Positions 1 to 7,567 of a stretch of DNA of 27,408 nucleotides are shown in pieces. The translations under genes and the position numbers were made by a program. Below the pieces are notes generated by a model, which ran no database searches, was not told where the DNA came from, and saw only the letters and a program-made list of their open reading frames with translations. Numbering within the stretch: position 1 is the first letter of the stretch; every line of letters begins with the position of its first letter. The stretch comes from JAJOKK01 sp965370555 (GTDB lineage Bacteria; Bipolaricaulota; Bipolaricaulia; UBA7950; UBA9294), in assembly GCA_965370555.1 (NCBI GenBank), contig CBDUVB010000020.1:1-27408 (forward strand), written 5' to 3'.

Positions 1-148
1 TATAGATTCCGGTCAGCAGGTAAACGCCGATGACAACGATGATCACAAGCCAACCGATTCCGCCAGGTAGATTCCCCATACGCAGCGGCTGCCTCTCTCC
101 GTCAGGCTCAGGCCGCCCCTCCAGTAGTCGATCTATGAATTTGCTCAT
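1..148 (-). CDS. hflK: HflK-like SPFH protein, N-terminal fragment
   Basis: Only the first 49 codons are inside the window. The ATG is at 148-146, behind a strong purine-rich ribosome site (GGGAGGGG). The fragment has a short polar N-terminus rich in Arg, Pro and Glu, then a glycine patch and one hydrophobic segment (residues about 32-48) ending LLTGIY. This is the usual architecture of HflK, where a cytoplasmic tail leads into one transmembrane helix just before the SPFH/band-7 domain. In that family HflK pairs with HflC and modulates the membrane protease FtsH. The SPFH domain lies beyond the left edge, so another SPFH-type membrane protein is possible. It diverges from the ABC importer genes. 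Confidence 0.55.
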   Translation of the reverse strand, partial: MSKFIDRLLEGRPEPDGERQPLRMGNLPGGIGWLVIIVVIGVYLLTGIY

Positions 149-179
149 ATCCCCTCCCGAATCGTTTCAGCGTACTCCT

Positions 180-209
180 ATTATACAGCTTTATACAAGT
201 CGGCCACAA
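180..209 (-). promoter_or_regulatory. Candidate promoter of the hflK-like gene
   Basis: On the minus strand TTGTGG (209-204) and TATAAT (185-180) are separated by 18 bp, about 30 bp upstream of the ATG at 148. The -10 is a perfect match and the -35 is weak. The rest of the 149-333 divergent intergenic region shows no gene, and I see no TPP-riboswitch core upstream of the ABC genes. Confidence 0.4.
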
Positions 210-333
210 AGCGGAAATCTGAAGGGCGGTCAATAGTGACCTGTGCGAGAGCAGGAGCGGGGGTAAAATAGGGGGGAGAAGAGACAGTGCTTACAAGATC
301 TTATTCTCAAGTACGAGCCGCGGAGAACCATAG

Positions 334-1113
334 ATGAACGAACAAGAGAGAGTCATCCTAACCGCCCTGGCAGCTGTGGCTGTCAGTAAGTCATTCCCCG
401 CCCCCGAGAGGAGGTTTGCCGTTCTCGATCATGTTTCACTAGAGATCCCGCAGGGGAGCTTTACAGCACTCATCGGTCCATCGGGGTGCGGAAAGACGAC
501 CCTCATCAAGATCCTTGCAGGTCTCCTAACACCTGACTCTGGCAGGATCCTGACCGGTACTCGCGATGGAGACCCACGCGATCGCATCGCCTACATGCCA
601 CAGTCCGACACTCTTCTCCCGTGGCGTACGGCGATCGACAACGCCATCCTCGCATCTAGGATCGACAAGCGTCCCAAACAGGTGGCTGTAGCGGAAGCGA
701 AGAATCTCTTTTCCCGGTTCGGTCTTTCTGGATTCGAGGATCTCTATCCAACGGAGCTCTCCGGTGGTATGCGGCAACGGCTTGCCCTCATACGCACCTT
801 CCTAGCTCATCGTGACGTTCTCCTGCTCGACGAACCTTTAGGTTCTCTCGATGCACTGACGCGGGCCAGCCTGCAGGATTGGCTCCTTTCGGTCTGGCAA
901 GAACTGAAGAAGACGATCCTCCTTGTCACCCATGATGTCGAAGAAGCCACCCTTCTCTCCGACCGGATTATCCTCCTCTCGGCGCGACCGGCGCGCGTAC
1001 GGGAGGTCTTTCCGGTAGAGTTTCTTCGGCCGCGTAGCCGCATCGCCGCGCCTCTGGTCCGTCTCAAAGGGGAGATCCTCGATCTCATTCACGCGGAGGG
1101 CTCCGATGCTTGA
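334..1113 (+). CDS. ABC transporter ATPase, NrtD/SsuB/ThiZ type
   Basis: The 259-aa ATPase would energise uptake through the permease encoded immediately downstream. It has Walker A GPSGCGKT (residues 48-55), Q-loop Gln90, signature LSGGMRQR (142-149), Walker B VLLLDEP (162-168) and switch His200 in VTHDVEEA. The close LSGGM and THDVEEA matches are typical of the nitrate/sulfonate/taurine/pyrimidine importer branch. The ATG at 334 follows a GGAGA ribosome site. The permease ATG lies inside its last codons (8-bp overlap), so the two are translationally coupled. The ligand cannot be read from the ATPase. The partner binding protein suggests a thiamine-pyrimidine precursor. Confidence 0.9.
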   Translation: MNEQERVILTALAAVAVSKSFPAPERRFAVLDHVSLEIPQGSFTALIGPSGCGKTTLIKILAGLLTPDSGRILTGTRDGDPRDRIAYMPQSDTLLPWRTAIDNAILASRIDKRPKQVAVAEAKNLFSRFGLSGFEDLYPTELSGGMRQRLALIRTFLAHRDVLLLDEPLGSLDALTRASLQDWLLSVWQELKKTILLVTHDVEEATLLSDRIILLSARPARVREVFPVEFLRPRSRIAAPLVRLKGEILDLIHAEGSDA

Positions 1114-1915
1114 CAGATTCCAGGGATGGATCGCACGCTACTGGGGGACCGTTCTTCTCCTTTCCACCTTCTTCCTTTTCTGGGAGATCGGGGTGCGCCT
1201 GACTCACACTCCATACTACATCCTTCCCGCACCGAGCCGAATTTTTCACGTCTTCTTTACCCGACTCCCTCTCCTCTTGGCGCACACCGGAGTGACCGCC
1301 ATCGAGATCGCTGTGGGGATGATCCTCGCTGCTTGTGGAGGGTTCGCTCTTGCCCTGTTGCTCTTCTACTCTCCCTCACTGAAACGAGCGATCTATCCGC
1401 TTGTCATTGCCTCGCAGATGATCCCCGTCTTCGCCATCGCCCCGCTACTAATCCTCTGGTTTGGGTACGGGGTTTGGCCGAAGGTGACCGTCGCGGCGCT
1501 GATCGCCTTCTTCCCCATTGTCATCAACACGGTCGATGGCCTGAAGAGCGTTCCCGAAGAGACTATTGACCTCCTGAATTCCTTGCGCGCTACCGAGCGA
1601 CAGATATTCCTCGTGGCACGATTCCCAGCCGCCCTCCCCTCTCTATTCTCCGGGCTGAAGATCGGGGTGACCCTGAGCGTGGTCGGGGCAACGATCGGAG
1701 AGTGGATCGGGGCGAAAGCGGGGCTCGGATACCTGATGATCCAATCGAATGCGCTCCTGCGGATCGACCTCGTCTTCGCCGCGATCCTCGCCCTCTCCCT
1801 ATTGGGGTTGCTCCTATTTGGAGCCTTGCGCATAATGGAAGAGCGGCTCCTCCGGTGGCGAAGGCCGCGCGAAAAACGGGCTCCTCTGCCTAGTCGGCAG
1901 ACAGGCAGGCGTTGA
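1106..1915 (+). CDS. ABC transporter permease (SsuC/ThiX type)
   Basis: This 269-aa inner-membrane protein has about six hydrophobic segments and is of the usual length for binding-protein-dependent permeases. The region around residues 150-185 (EETIDLL... followed by ...LPSLFSGLKIG) is the EAA loop that contacts the ATPase. The ATG at 1106 has a GGAGGG ribosome site inside the preceding gene. With the ATPase and the NMT1-like binding protein it forms a single importer. The C-terminal tail is very basic (RWRRPREKR...), fitting a cytoplasmic end. Confidence 0.88.
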   Translation: MLDRFQGWIARYWGTVLLLSTFFLFWEIGVRLTHTPYYILPAPSRIFHVFFTRLPLLLAHTGVTAIEIAVGMILAACGGFALALLLFYSPSLKRAIYPLVIASQMIPVFAIAPLLILWFGYGVWPKVTVAALIAFFPIVINTVDGLKSVPEETIDLLNSLRATERQIFLVARFPAALPSLFSGLKIGVTLSVVGATIGEWIGAKAGLGYLMIQSNALLRIDLVFAAILALSLLGLLLFGALRIMEERLLRWRRPREKRAPLPSRQTGRR

Positions 1916-1929
1916 AGGCGCAAAGAATC

Positions 1930-2014
1930 TATGAGGAACCCAGGAATCCAGGAAGACTCACAAGCAGAGATTTCAGGGGACCGGCACCTTTCCTGGATTC
2001 ATGGCTTCCTTAGA
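1930..2014 (+). repeat. Palindromic repeat family 1, copy A
   Basis: The left arm, a variant of AGGAAGCCAGGAATCCAGGA at 1934-1954, and the right arm TTTCCTGGATTCATGGCTTC (1989-2008) are inverted complements around a 34-bp unrelated centre. Three more copies lie at 3711, 3845 and 15929. The copy sits between the permease and the binding-protein gene of one transport operon. Confidence 0.7.
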
Positions 2015-2057
2015 GGATTGCGGTTGACGTCGCTTCGGGTTTTATCGCGAATGAGCA

Positions 2058-2096
2058 TACCTACCTGGAGCGTAGGTAACAGAAAACGAAGGTTTT
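2058..2096 (+). promoter_or_regulatory. Two small hairpins in the leader of the binding-protein gene
   Basis: TACCTAC (2058-2064) and GTAGGTA (2072-2078) form a perfect 7-bp stem. It is followed by AAAAC/GTTTT (2083-2087/2092-2096) around a GAAG loop that ends just before the ribosome site AAGGGGA. There is no U-tract after the first stem, so a processing or stability role is as likely as attenuation. Confidence 0.3.
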
Positions 2097-2108
2097 AAGG
2101 GGATAAGA

Positions 2109-3116
2109 GTGAAAAAACATTTATACATGGCAGTCGTATGGTTTCTTGTTTTTTGTTTGTTATGCGTGGCAGCCGTATGGTTTTTTATTTTTTATTTGCC
2201 CGGGATAGCAACGCCAAAGCTGGATGTGATGGTCGATTTCTTCGTCAACCCAAACCACGTTCCGCTCATTGTCGCTGTGGAGAACGGTTTTTTCGCTCAA
2301 GAAGGGATAGAGGTAGAGATCCTCGTTCCGGGGAACCCGAGTGATCCGGTTAAGCTTGCAGCGGCAGGAACCGTCGATATCGCGCTCACCCCTCAGATCA
2401 ACTTCCTCATCGCAAAATCCGCAGGACTTCCCTTGATCGCCGTGGGTTCACTGATCGGTAGCCCGCTCGGGGGGCTGCTCAGCCTGCGTGAAGTGGGGAT
2501 CGAGACGCTCTCTGACCTGCGTGGACGCTGCATTGGCTACTCCCTCGCCCCGCTCGAACCGACCCTCTGGCGTACGATGCTTGCTTCGGTCGGAGTAGGA
2601 GGTGACGAATTCGAACTGGTGAACGTGGGGTTCAACACCGTCCTCTCCCTCCTGACGCATCGCGTGGATGCGATCGGCGCCTTCCGCAACTTCGAGCTCC
2701 CACAGGTCGCGCTCCTCGATCATGAGCCGGTCTATTTTCCACAGGAGGACTACGGCGTACCGGATACTGCGGAGATCATTCTCGTTGCCAACCCGAGCCT
2801 GGCCGAGGAGAACCCAACGTGGATTCGTGCATTTCTCGACGGGCTATCACGCGGGATCGCCTTCACGAAGGAGTACCCCGAGACAGCGTTCAATCTCTTT
2901 CTCTCCGCCCATCCGGACCTCGATGATGAACTGAACCATCGAGCTTACGATGCTACGCTTCCCCTCTACGCGGATGGCGCGAACCTCCCAGACCAACAAG
3001 CTTGGGACGCACTCCAAGATTACCTTGTTGAGCACGGGCTAATTAAAGAAGCCTTTCCACTAGAAGAGCTCTACATAACGACGTTTCTATCGACTGAAGA
3101 AGGAGAAGAAAGATGA
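2109..3116 (+). CDS. NMT1/ThiY-like ABC substrate-binding protein
   Basis: This is a 335-aa extracytoplasmic solute receptor. The GTG start at 2109 has the ribosome site AAGGGGAT. Residues 1-35 are a long hydrophobic signal or anchor segment without a clear lipobox. The mature part opens with a VDFFVNPNHVPLIVA-type segment followed by GFFAQEGIEVEI, the opening of NMT1/THI5-like proteins that bind formyl-aminopyrimidine or HMP-type thiamine precursors. Residues VDIALTPQINFLIAKSAG match the ligand-cleft region of the family. It follows its ATPase and permease and overlaps the thymidine kinase start by 4 bp. Other aromatic or sulfonate ligands cannot be excluded. The signal segment contains a 39-bp tandem duplication. 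Confidence 0.85.
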   Translation: MKKHLYMAVVWFLVFCLLCVAAVWFFIFYLPGIATPKLDVMVDFFVNPNHVPLIVAVENGFFAQEGIEVEILVPGNPSDPVKLAAAGTVDIALTPQINFLIAKSAGLPLIAVGSLIGSPLGGLLSLREVGIETLSDLRGRCIGYSLAPLEPTLWRTMLASVGVGGDEFELVNVGFNTVLSLLTHRVDAIGAFRNFELPQVALLDHEPVYFPQEDYGVPDTAEIILVANPSLAEENPTWIRAFLDGLSRGIAFTKEYPETAFNLFLSAHPDLDDELNHRAYDATLPLYADGANLPDQQAWDALQDYLVEHGLIKEAFPLEELYITTFLSTEEGEER

Positions 3117-3706
3117 AGGAAGGAGCGATGGGGCGATTGGAAGTGATCACCGGGTGCATGTTCTCCGGGAAGACAGAGGAACTGATCCGGCGGCTGGAGA
3201 GGGTGAGGATTGCGCACGGTCAGATCCTCCTCTTCAAACCGACGATCGATGATCGCTACAGCCGGAACGCGATCGTCACTCACTACGGCCGCGAGTTCGA
3301 GGCCCACCTCCTTCCCCCAGGATCTGAATCGATCGAGACCCTGACAGAGATCATCGGAGAGGAAGGATTGCACGCAGGAGCGGTCGTCGCCTTCGACGAG
3401 GGGAACTTTTTCTCTGAGAAGCTCCCCTTACTGTGCGAAGCGCTAGTTGCGATGGGGAAGCGGGTGATCGTCGCCGGACTCGATCTCACCTTCGCCGCAG
3501 AGCCGTTCGGCCCGATGCCGACCCTGATGGCCCTTGCCGACCAGGTGGACAAGCTACACGCGGTCTGCGTCAAGTGCGGTAGGAACGCCACCCGTAGCCA
3601 GCGCCTGATCGACGGGGAACCCGCGCCGGTGACCGATCCCGTCATAAAGGTAGGCGGGATCGGTTCCTACGAGGCCCGGTGCCGGGATTGTTATGAAAGG
3701 GAATGA
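3113..3706 (+). CDS. tdk: Thymidine kinase (type II)
   Basis: The enzyme phosphorylates thymidine to dTMP in the salvage pathway. The protein has 197 residues. P-loop GCMFSGKT is at residues 14-21. Asp95-Glu96 in FDEGNFF carries the catalytic glutamate. Two zinc pairs form the C-terminal ribbon: Cys152/Cys155 and Cys190/Cys193. Start choice: ATG 3113 has AGGAG seven bases upstream and overlaps the previous stop (ATGA). ATG 3128 would give the classical N-terminus MGRLEVITG but its ribosome site is too close. Translation therefore seems coupled to the transporter gene, although no functional link is obvious. Confidence 0.95.
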   Translation: MKEGAMGRLEVITGCMFSGKTEELIRRLERVRIAHGQILLFKPTIDDRYSRNAIVTHYGREFEAHLLPPGSESIETLTEIIGEEGLHAGAVVAFDEGNFFSEKLPLLCEALVAMGKRVIVAGLDLTFAAEPFGPMPTLMALADQVDKLHAVCVKCGRNATRSQRLIDGEPAPVTDPVIKVGGIGSYEARCRDCYERE

Positions 3707-3710
3707 ATCT

Positions 3711-3796
3711 CTTAGGAAGCCAGGAGACCAGGAAAAAATGCAAGTTCTCTGTATTTTCTACTGTTGCTTTCTCATGGATTCCTGGTTTCCTCATAG
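3711..3796 (+). repeat. Palindromic repeat family 1, copy B
   Basis: The element runs from CTTAGGAAGCCAGGAGACCA to ATGGATTCCTGGTTTCCTCA, with terminal inverted repeats of about 22 bp. The 40-bp centre (AATGCAAGTTCTCTGTATTT and onward) is nearly identical to the reverse complement of copy D at 15929-16015. The two are therefore the same element in opposite orientations. Confidence 0.8.
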
Positions 3797-3844
3797 TTAT
3801 TAGCTTTTTGCTGTTGAGTGGAGGCACATTTAAGCAAGAAGCCG

Positions 3845-3976
3845 CTTAGGAAGCCAGGAGACCAGGAAAGAGGCATGAGATAGCGGTTCACTATGAAGCC
3901 AGAGGAAACGCGTGTCTTTCTTGTTTCCAACTCAAGAATTCTGGCTCTTTTCCTGGATTCCTGGTTTCCTTAGAGC
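3845..3976 (+). repeat. Palindromic repeat family 1, copy C
   Basis: The left end CTTAGGAAGCCAGGAGACCA is identical to copy B, and the right end is TCCTGGATTCCTGGTTTCCT. The centre is longer (about 80 bp) and unrelated to B and D. The remaining parts of the 3707-4067 gap hold no convincing gene. Confidence 0.7.
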
Positions 3977-4067
3977 AAAGACGCAGGCAAACTTAACTTT
4001 CAGTTACCCGCTCAAGACAATAAGGGACCATAAATATAGAAGACGGGCAGGGATTATCCCTACTCCA

Positions 4068-4802
4068 TCATACTAGGTACGTCTCTCCGTCTTGGCAGAT
4101 CAAGAGACCCTCAATCGGAGCCGGGGTCTCCCGCAGGTGGGTCGCGAGGACGGTCGCTCCACGCGCCCGTAACCGGGCAACCATCTCTGAGACAGTCTCT
4201 ACATCCAGATGGCCGGGGGCGTCGGAGGGAACGGCGTGCGTCAGTTCAGTGATCACAATATCAGCCCCAGCAAGTAGACGATCGAGGTGCGGGCCCGCTT
4301 CGGTATCGCCGGTGAACGCGATCTCCCTCCCTTTGTAGGTGAAGCGGTACCCATAGGCGTCCATCCCGAAATGCTCCATCTTTACGGCATTAAACGCGAT
4401 CTCCCCCGCCTGATACTCTCCCTCCCCTTCGATTTCCACAAAGGAGACTGGCGCCCTCTGCGTCAGATTCTCCCTCTTGAGGTCGGGCCAAGCAGCGTGG
4501 CACAGCTCCACGGTTGCCTCCTCCATCCCCATTGGACCGATGATGTAGAGAGGAGCATCCCTTGTATAGCGGTAGCAATAGAGGAGGATGAGGAAGGGCA
4601 ACCCGAAGAAATGGTCGGCATGACGATGGCTGATGAAGATGTGATCGATCGCTGACGGGTCCTTCCCCAGGCGATAGAGCTGGGAAATTGCGGTGGGGGG
4701 AAGGCTGAAGAGGATCTTCTCATCGAGAAGGAGGGAGCTCCACAGCCGCTCTTTTGCCAGAGCTGATCCCGATCCAAGGCAGGTGATTGCGATTTTTTCC
4801 AT
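4068..4802 (-). CDS. RNase Z-like metallo-beta-lactamase hydrolase
   Basis: A 244-aa MBL-fold protein. Metal ligands visible are the H59-R-H61-A-D63-H64 motif, His144 (MEHFG), Asp166 (FTGDTEAG) and His222 (LATHLRE). A GHLD motif (His198) near the end and the FFGLP motif after the metal signature are typical of the RNase Z/ElaC/PhnP/class II phosphodiesterase branch. It is shorter than tRNase Z and shows no exosite arm, so a small phosphodiester substrate is plausible. Its ATG lies two bases after the stop of a cyclic-nucleotide-binding protein, and the cyclase gene is divergent, which makes cyclic-nucleotide hydrolysis an attractive inference. Real substrate unknown. Confidence 0.8.
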   Translation of the reverse strand: MEKIAITCLGSGSALAKERLWSSLLLDEKILFSLPPTAISQLYRLGKDPSAIDHIFISHRHADHFFGLPFLILLYCYRYTRDAPLYIIGPMGMEEATVELCHAAWPDLKRENLTQRAPVSFVEIEGEGEYQAGEIAFNAVKMEHFGMDAYGYRFTYKGREIAFTGDTEAGPHLDRLLAGADIVITELTHAVPSDAPGHLDVETVSEMVARLRARGATVLATHLRETPAPIEGLLICQDGETYLV

Positions 4803-4804
4803 CG

Positions 4805-5224
4805 CTAACTCCGGGTCTGCTCGGCCTCCCGCAGACGCCGCGCGAGTTCCTCCAACATCCCTAGTGCCACATTCGGATTCGCGGCAATGATCCCCTTAAG
4901 AACCCACAAGGTCAGGACCAGGCACTTCGTATCCTCCAAAGCAATCACATCGGCCGAGCGCGGTGCTCCGTCGAGAAGGGCCATCTCCCCAAAGAACTCC
5001 CCCGCCCTGAGCTTGGCGATCCTCGCACCGCTGCGCGAGACCTCGGTACTCCCAGAAATGATGAGATAGAATCCCGTACCGGTGTCACCTTCGCTCACGA
5101 TTCGCGTTCCTGCCTTGAATTCCTTCTCAATGGTCACCTTAACGATCGATGCGAGCGCCTTCTCGCTCAACCGCGAGAAGAGGGGGACCTTCTTAAGAAG
5201 CGCGTTGGCGTCTTTTTTAGCCAT
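4805..5224 (-). CDS. Free-standing cyclic-nucleotide-binding domain protein
   Basis: The 139-aa protein is almost entirely one CNBD (Crp-like sensor domain) with no helix-turn-helix. The phosphate-binding cassette is clear: FGEMALLDGAPRSADV at residues 78-93, with Glu80 and Arg89 placed to bind the ribose and cyclic phosphate. The glycine-rich SEGDTGTGFYLI and ISGSTEV strands precede it. The ATG at 5224 has an AAAGGAGG ribosome site. It forms a bicistron with the MBL gene (2-nt gap). Lacking a DNA-binding domain, it must act through a partner or as a regulatory subunit. Confidence 0.88.
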   Translation of the reverse strand: MAKKDANALLKKVPLFSRLSEKALASIVKVTIEKEFKAGTRIVSEGDTGTGFYLIISGSTEVSRSGARIAKLRAGEFFGEMALLDGAPRSADVIALEDTKCLVLTLWVLKGIIAANPNVALGMLEELARRLREAEQTRS

Positions 5225-5245
5225 ATCAGGTGGTTCCTCCTTTTA

Positions 5246-5295
5246 CGATTACTGCTCCAGCGATTACTGCCCAGCGAACGTTGTCATGATATAAT
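5246..5295 (+). promoter_or_regulatory. Candidate operator and promoter of the divergent cyclase/CNBD region
   Basis: CGATTACTGC occurs twice as a direct repeat (5246-5255 and 5261-5270) with a 15-bp period in the 98-bp intergenic region. A perfect TATAAT at 5290-5295 faces the cyclase gene, but the -35 position (about 5267-5272) is poor and is covered by the second repeat. That layout fits an activator site. The binding factor is unknown. Confidence 0.4.
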
Positions 5296-5331
5296 ACGAA
5301 CGATACTTTTCCAAACCGAGGTGTGATACAC

Positions 5332-6303
5332 GTGTCCTGGAGTACAACCCTGAAGAACCGACAACAGATCCGCGCCCGTGTGGAGGCGGATGAAGAGATC
5401 GCGGTCATGTTCAGCGATATCCGCGGGTTTACCTCCTACACTGCCCGCGAGGGGGACCGCGCCGCCTATCAGCTCGCCCAACTACACGAATCGCTGCTCA
5501 GGGATAGGATCGAGGAAGCGGGAGGAATCATCGTGAAGACGATGGGAGACGGAATCATGGCCGCGTTTCCCGAGATCTCGCAGGGAATCCACGCGGCGGT
5601 GACTGTCCAGCGAGCGATCCGCTCCCGCAACAAAGAGACCCCAAAGGAACCGATCGACGTGGGAATCGGCCTGGCAAGCGGGACACCGATCATAACCGAG
5701 GGCGATATGATCGGCCACTCGATCAACCTCTCCCAACGAGTCTCCAGCCTTGCCAAAGGGGGACAGATCCTGGTCACCGAGGAGATAAAACGTGAGATCC
5801 CCCCATTGGAGGGGCTGCACTATATCCCTCTTGGGAAACGCGAGCTTAAAGGGTTGGGAGAGGAGTTCCTGTACGAGGTGACTTGGATGTCCGAGGTCGC
5901 TCGCCTCTCTGATGGCGAGGACCACCTCACCCTCGTACTGACCGAGCGAGGGACGGTCGTCGTCGAGTTGGCGAAGGAGATCCAGGAGCACCTTGAGGAT
6001 GTGCTCGCAGAGCTGGAAAGCGCAGAGAAGAACGAAGGGGCTTTCTCGATCATGCTACAGCGGGGAATCGCCCGGTTCACACAGATGGCCATCGATAAGT
6101 CATTGAACGCCGCCGGGATCATGCGCGAGCAGGATCTGGATTTGGTGAACATCTCATTTCACGGACGCAACGTTCTCGTAAAGTCCGGCAAGAAGACCCT
6201 ACACTTGAAGAACGTCGATCCCGATGCCGCCGCCGATTTTCGAGTGAAGTTCGCCGCGCTCAAGGAGCGTTCCGACACCGCTAAAGGAGGGGATGCGAGG
6301 TGA
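5332..6303 (+). CDS. Class III adenylate/guanylate cyclase with unknown C-terminal domain
   Basis: It makes cAMP or cGMP from the nucleoside triphosphate. GTG 5332 is preferred because GAGGTG lies eight bases upstream; GTG 5323 is too close to it. Counting from 5332, the metal ligands are Asp29 (MFSDIRGFT) and Asp73 (KTMGDGIMAAF), substrate Lys69, and transition-state Asn132 and Arg136 in HSINLSQRV. A Ser occupies the base-specificity position that is usually Asp or Thr, so ATP versus GTP cannot be assigned. The catalytic domain ends near residue 185. The last about 135 residues (acidic, mixed alpha/beta) match nothing I recognise. No membrane segment is present. It overlaps the following PEGA gene by 4 bp. 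Confidence 0.9.
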   Translation: MSWSTTLKNRQQIRARVEADEEIAVMFSDIRGFTSYTAREGDRAAYQLAQLHESLLRDRIEEAGGIIVKTMGDGIMAAFPEISQGIHAAVTVQRAIRSRNKETPKEPIDVGIGLASGTPIITEGDMIGHSINLSQRVSSLAKGGQILVTEEIKREIPPLEGLHYIPLGKRELKGLGEEFLYEVTWMSEVARLSDGEDHLTLVLTERGTVVVELAKEIQEHLEDVLAELESAEKNEGAFSIMLQRGIARFTQMAIDKSLNAAGIMREQDLDLVNISFHGRNVLVKSGKKTLHLKNVDPDAAADFRVKFAALKERSDTAKGGDAR

Positions 6304-7517
6304 AAACGAGGCAAGCCGCACACGCGAAGATATGCCAAGGACCTCTCGCGGTCCTCTTACTTGGGTTGATCCTCCTTTCGTTCATCGCTATAGGGGCAGC
6401 GCCCCTCCCCAAGGGGGTGTTACCTTCACCACCTGTACAGGAACCGCTGATCCGAATCGCGACCAATCAGGAGACCTACGCCCCGGGAGAACCGATCGAG
6501 ATCACTATCACGATCGAGAGCGCGCTCTCCGAGCAGAGCTACCTCTACCTCTACGATATCGACCCCACAGGAACAGTGACCCTCCTCTATCCAAATCGAT
6601 TTTCGCCTAATCCTCAGGTTCCTCCAGGGACAGTGTCCCTTCCCGGGGAAGGGTACCGGTTGATCGTCGGAGGGCCCGAAGGGATAGAGACACTGGTAGC
6701 GGTCGCCTCATCGATTCCCCTTCCCGAGCTCACTGCCCCCGCTAAGGGTTCCTTTCGGCAGATGGATGGATCCCCAGAGGCATTCGCGCAGGGGCTTGAA
6801 ACGAAGCTCAGCAACGCTCAGTGGACATCCGCCTGGGCCCAGTTTACCGTCTACCAACCGAAGGCGGTCGTTCACATCGCTTCCCAGCCCGCGTACGCCC
6901 GCATTCTCATCGACGGGAAGCTCCGGGGATACACCCCGAAAGAGCTCGTCCTCCCGGCTGGAAAGGTGACCATTGCCCTGGAGAAGGCTGGATACGAATC
7001 CTTCCGCGAGACTCTCACAGTGCGCGATCAAGAGACGTTCGACTTCGAAGCCCGCCTCCAGGAGGCCCTCCCGGTTTCGCCCCTAAGCGGAATGGAGGTT
7101 TCCCTTGCCTTCATCGGTCTGGATATAGGAATCGATAGCATCGGTTTTGAGGTCGGGTTCACTCAGATGATCGGCCTCTCCGCGTCGCTCCGATTCACCG
7201 GCGAGGAGGCTCCCGTTTTAGGCGGGCTCTACAATCTTGGCCCGGAACTAGGGATCGACTTGCGACTACATGTGGCAATTGCTGAACGGATCTCACTCCT
7301 CCTCGGAGCAGGGATCGCCGTGCAAAACCAAGCAACAGCACCGGGTCCTCTCGCCGGTCTTTCACCCCTCGCGATCACCATCGAACCCGATATCGAAACG
7401 AATATCTTCCCCAGCTTCATGCTCGGCGTAGAGCTTAGTGTAGGTCATGCGACTGTCTTTGCCTGTTATCATCTCCGACGCGGATTCATCTTCGGGGTGA
7501 GTATTTCGTTCCAATGA
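6300..7517 (+). CDS. Exported DUF4384/PEGA protein with barrel-like C-terminus
   Basis: This 405-aa protein carries a signal peptide or anchor at residues 14-34. A DUF4384-like domain (about 50-135; YLYLYDIDPTGTVTLLYPNR) resembles those of envelope and serine/threonine-kinase-associated proteins. A PEGA domain follows at 189-254 (IASQPAYARILIDGKLRGYTP, split by strands, and AGYESFRETL). The last 145 residues alternate hydrophobic and polar residues with many glycines and end in FGVSISFQ, suggesting an outer-membrane barrel or lid. The GTG start at 6300 overlaps the cyclase stop and has an AAAGGAGGGG site inside the cyclase gene, so the two are coupled. Function unknown. Confidence 0.75.
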   Translation: MKTRQAAHAKICQGPLAVLLLGLILLSFIAIGAAPLPKGVLPSPPVQEPLIRIATNQETYAPGEPIEITITIESALSEQSYLYLYDIDPTGTVTLLYPNRFSPNPQVPPGTVSLPGEGYRLIVGGPEGIETLVAVASSIPLPELTAPAKGSFRQMDGSPEAFAQGLETKLSNAQWTSAWAQFTVYQPKAVVHIASQPAYARILIDGKLRGYTPKELVLPAGKVTIALEKAGYESFRETLTVRDQETFDFEARLQEALPVSPLSGMEVSLAFIGLDIGIDSIGFEVGFTQMIGLSASLRFTGEEAPVLGGLYNLGPELGIDLRLHVAIAERISLLLGAGIAVQNQATAPGPLAGLSPLAITIEPDIETNIFPSFMLGVELSVGHATVFACYHLRRGFIFGVSISFQ

Positions 7518-7567
7518 AAACTCACCTGCAAGCAGCACTCTCCACAAAAAAATCCTCCGTTGGATAA

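Noticed and set aside
30..236. Plus-strand open frame of 68 codons at the left edge
   Set aside because: It is antisense to the hflK-like start, has a low-complexity Ser/Pro composition and no ribosome site.
240..333. TPP riboswitch upstream of the ThiXYZ-like importer
   Set aside because: The conserved CUGAGA and GAACCUGAU-type core elements are not present.
3642..3827. Small frames across the palindromic repeats near 3.7 kb
   Set aside because: They consist of repeat sequence read in frame and overlap the thymidine kinase gene.
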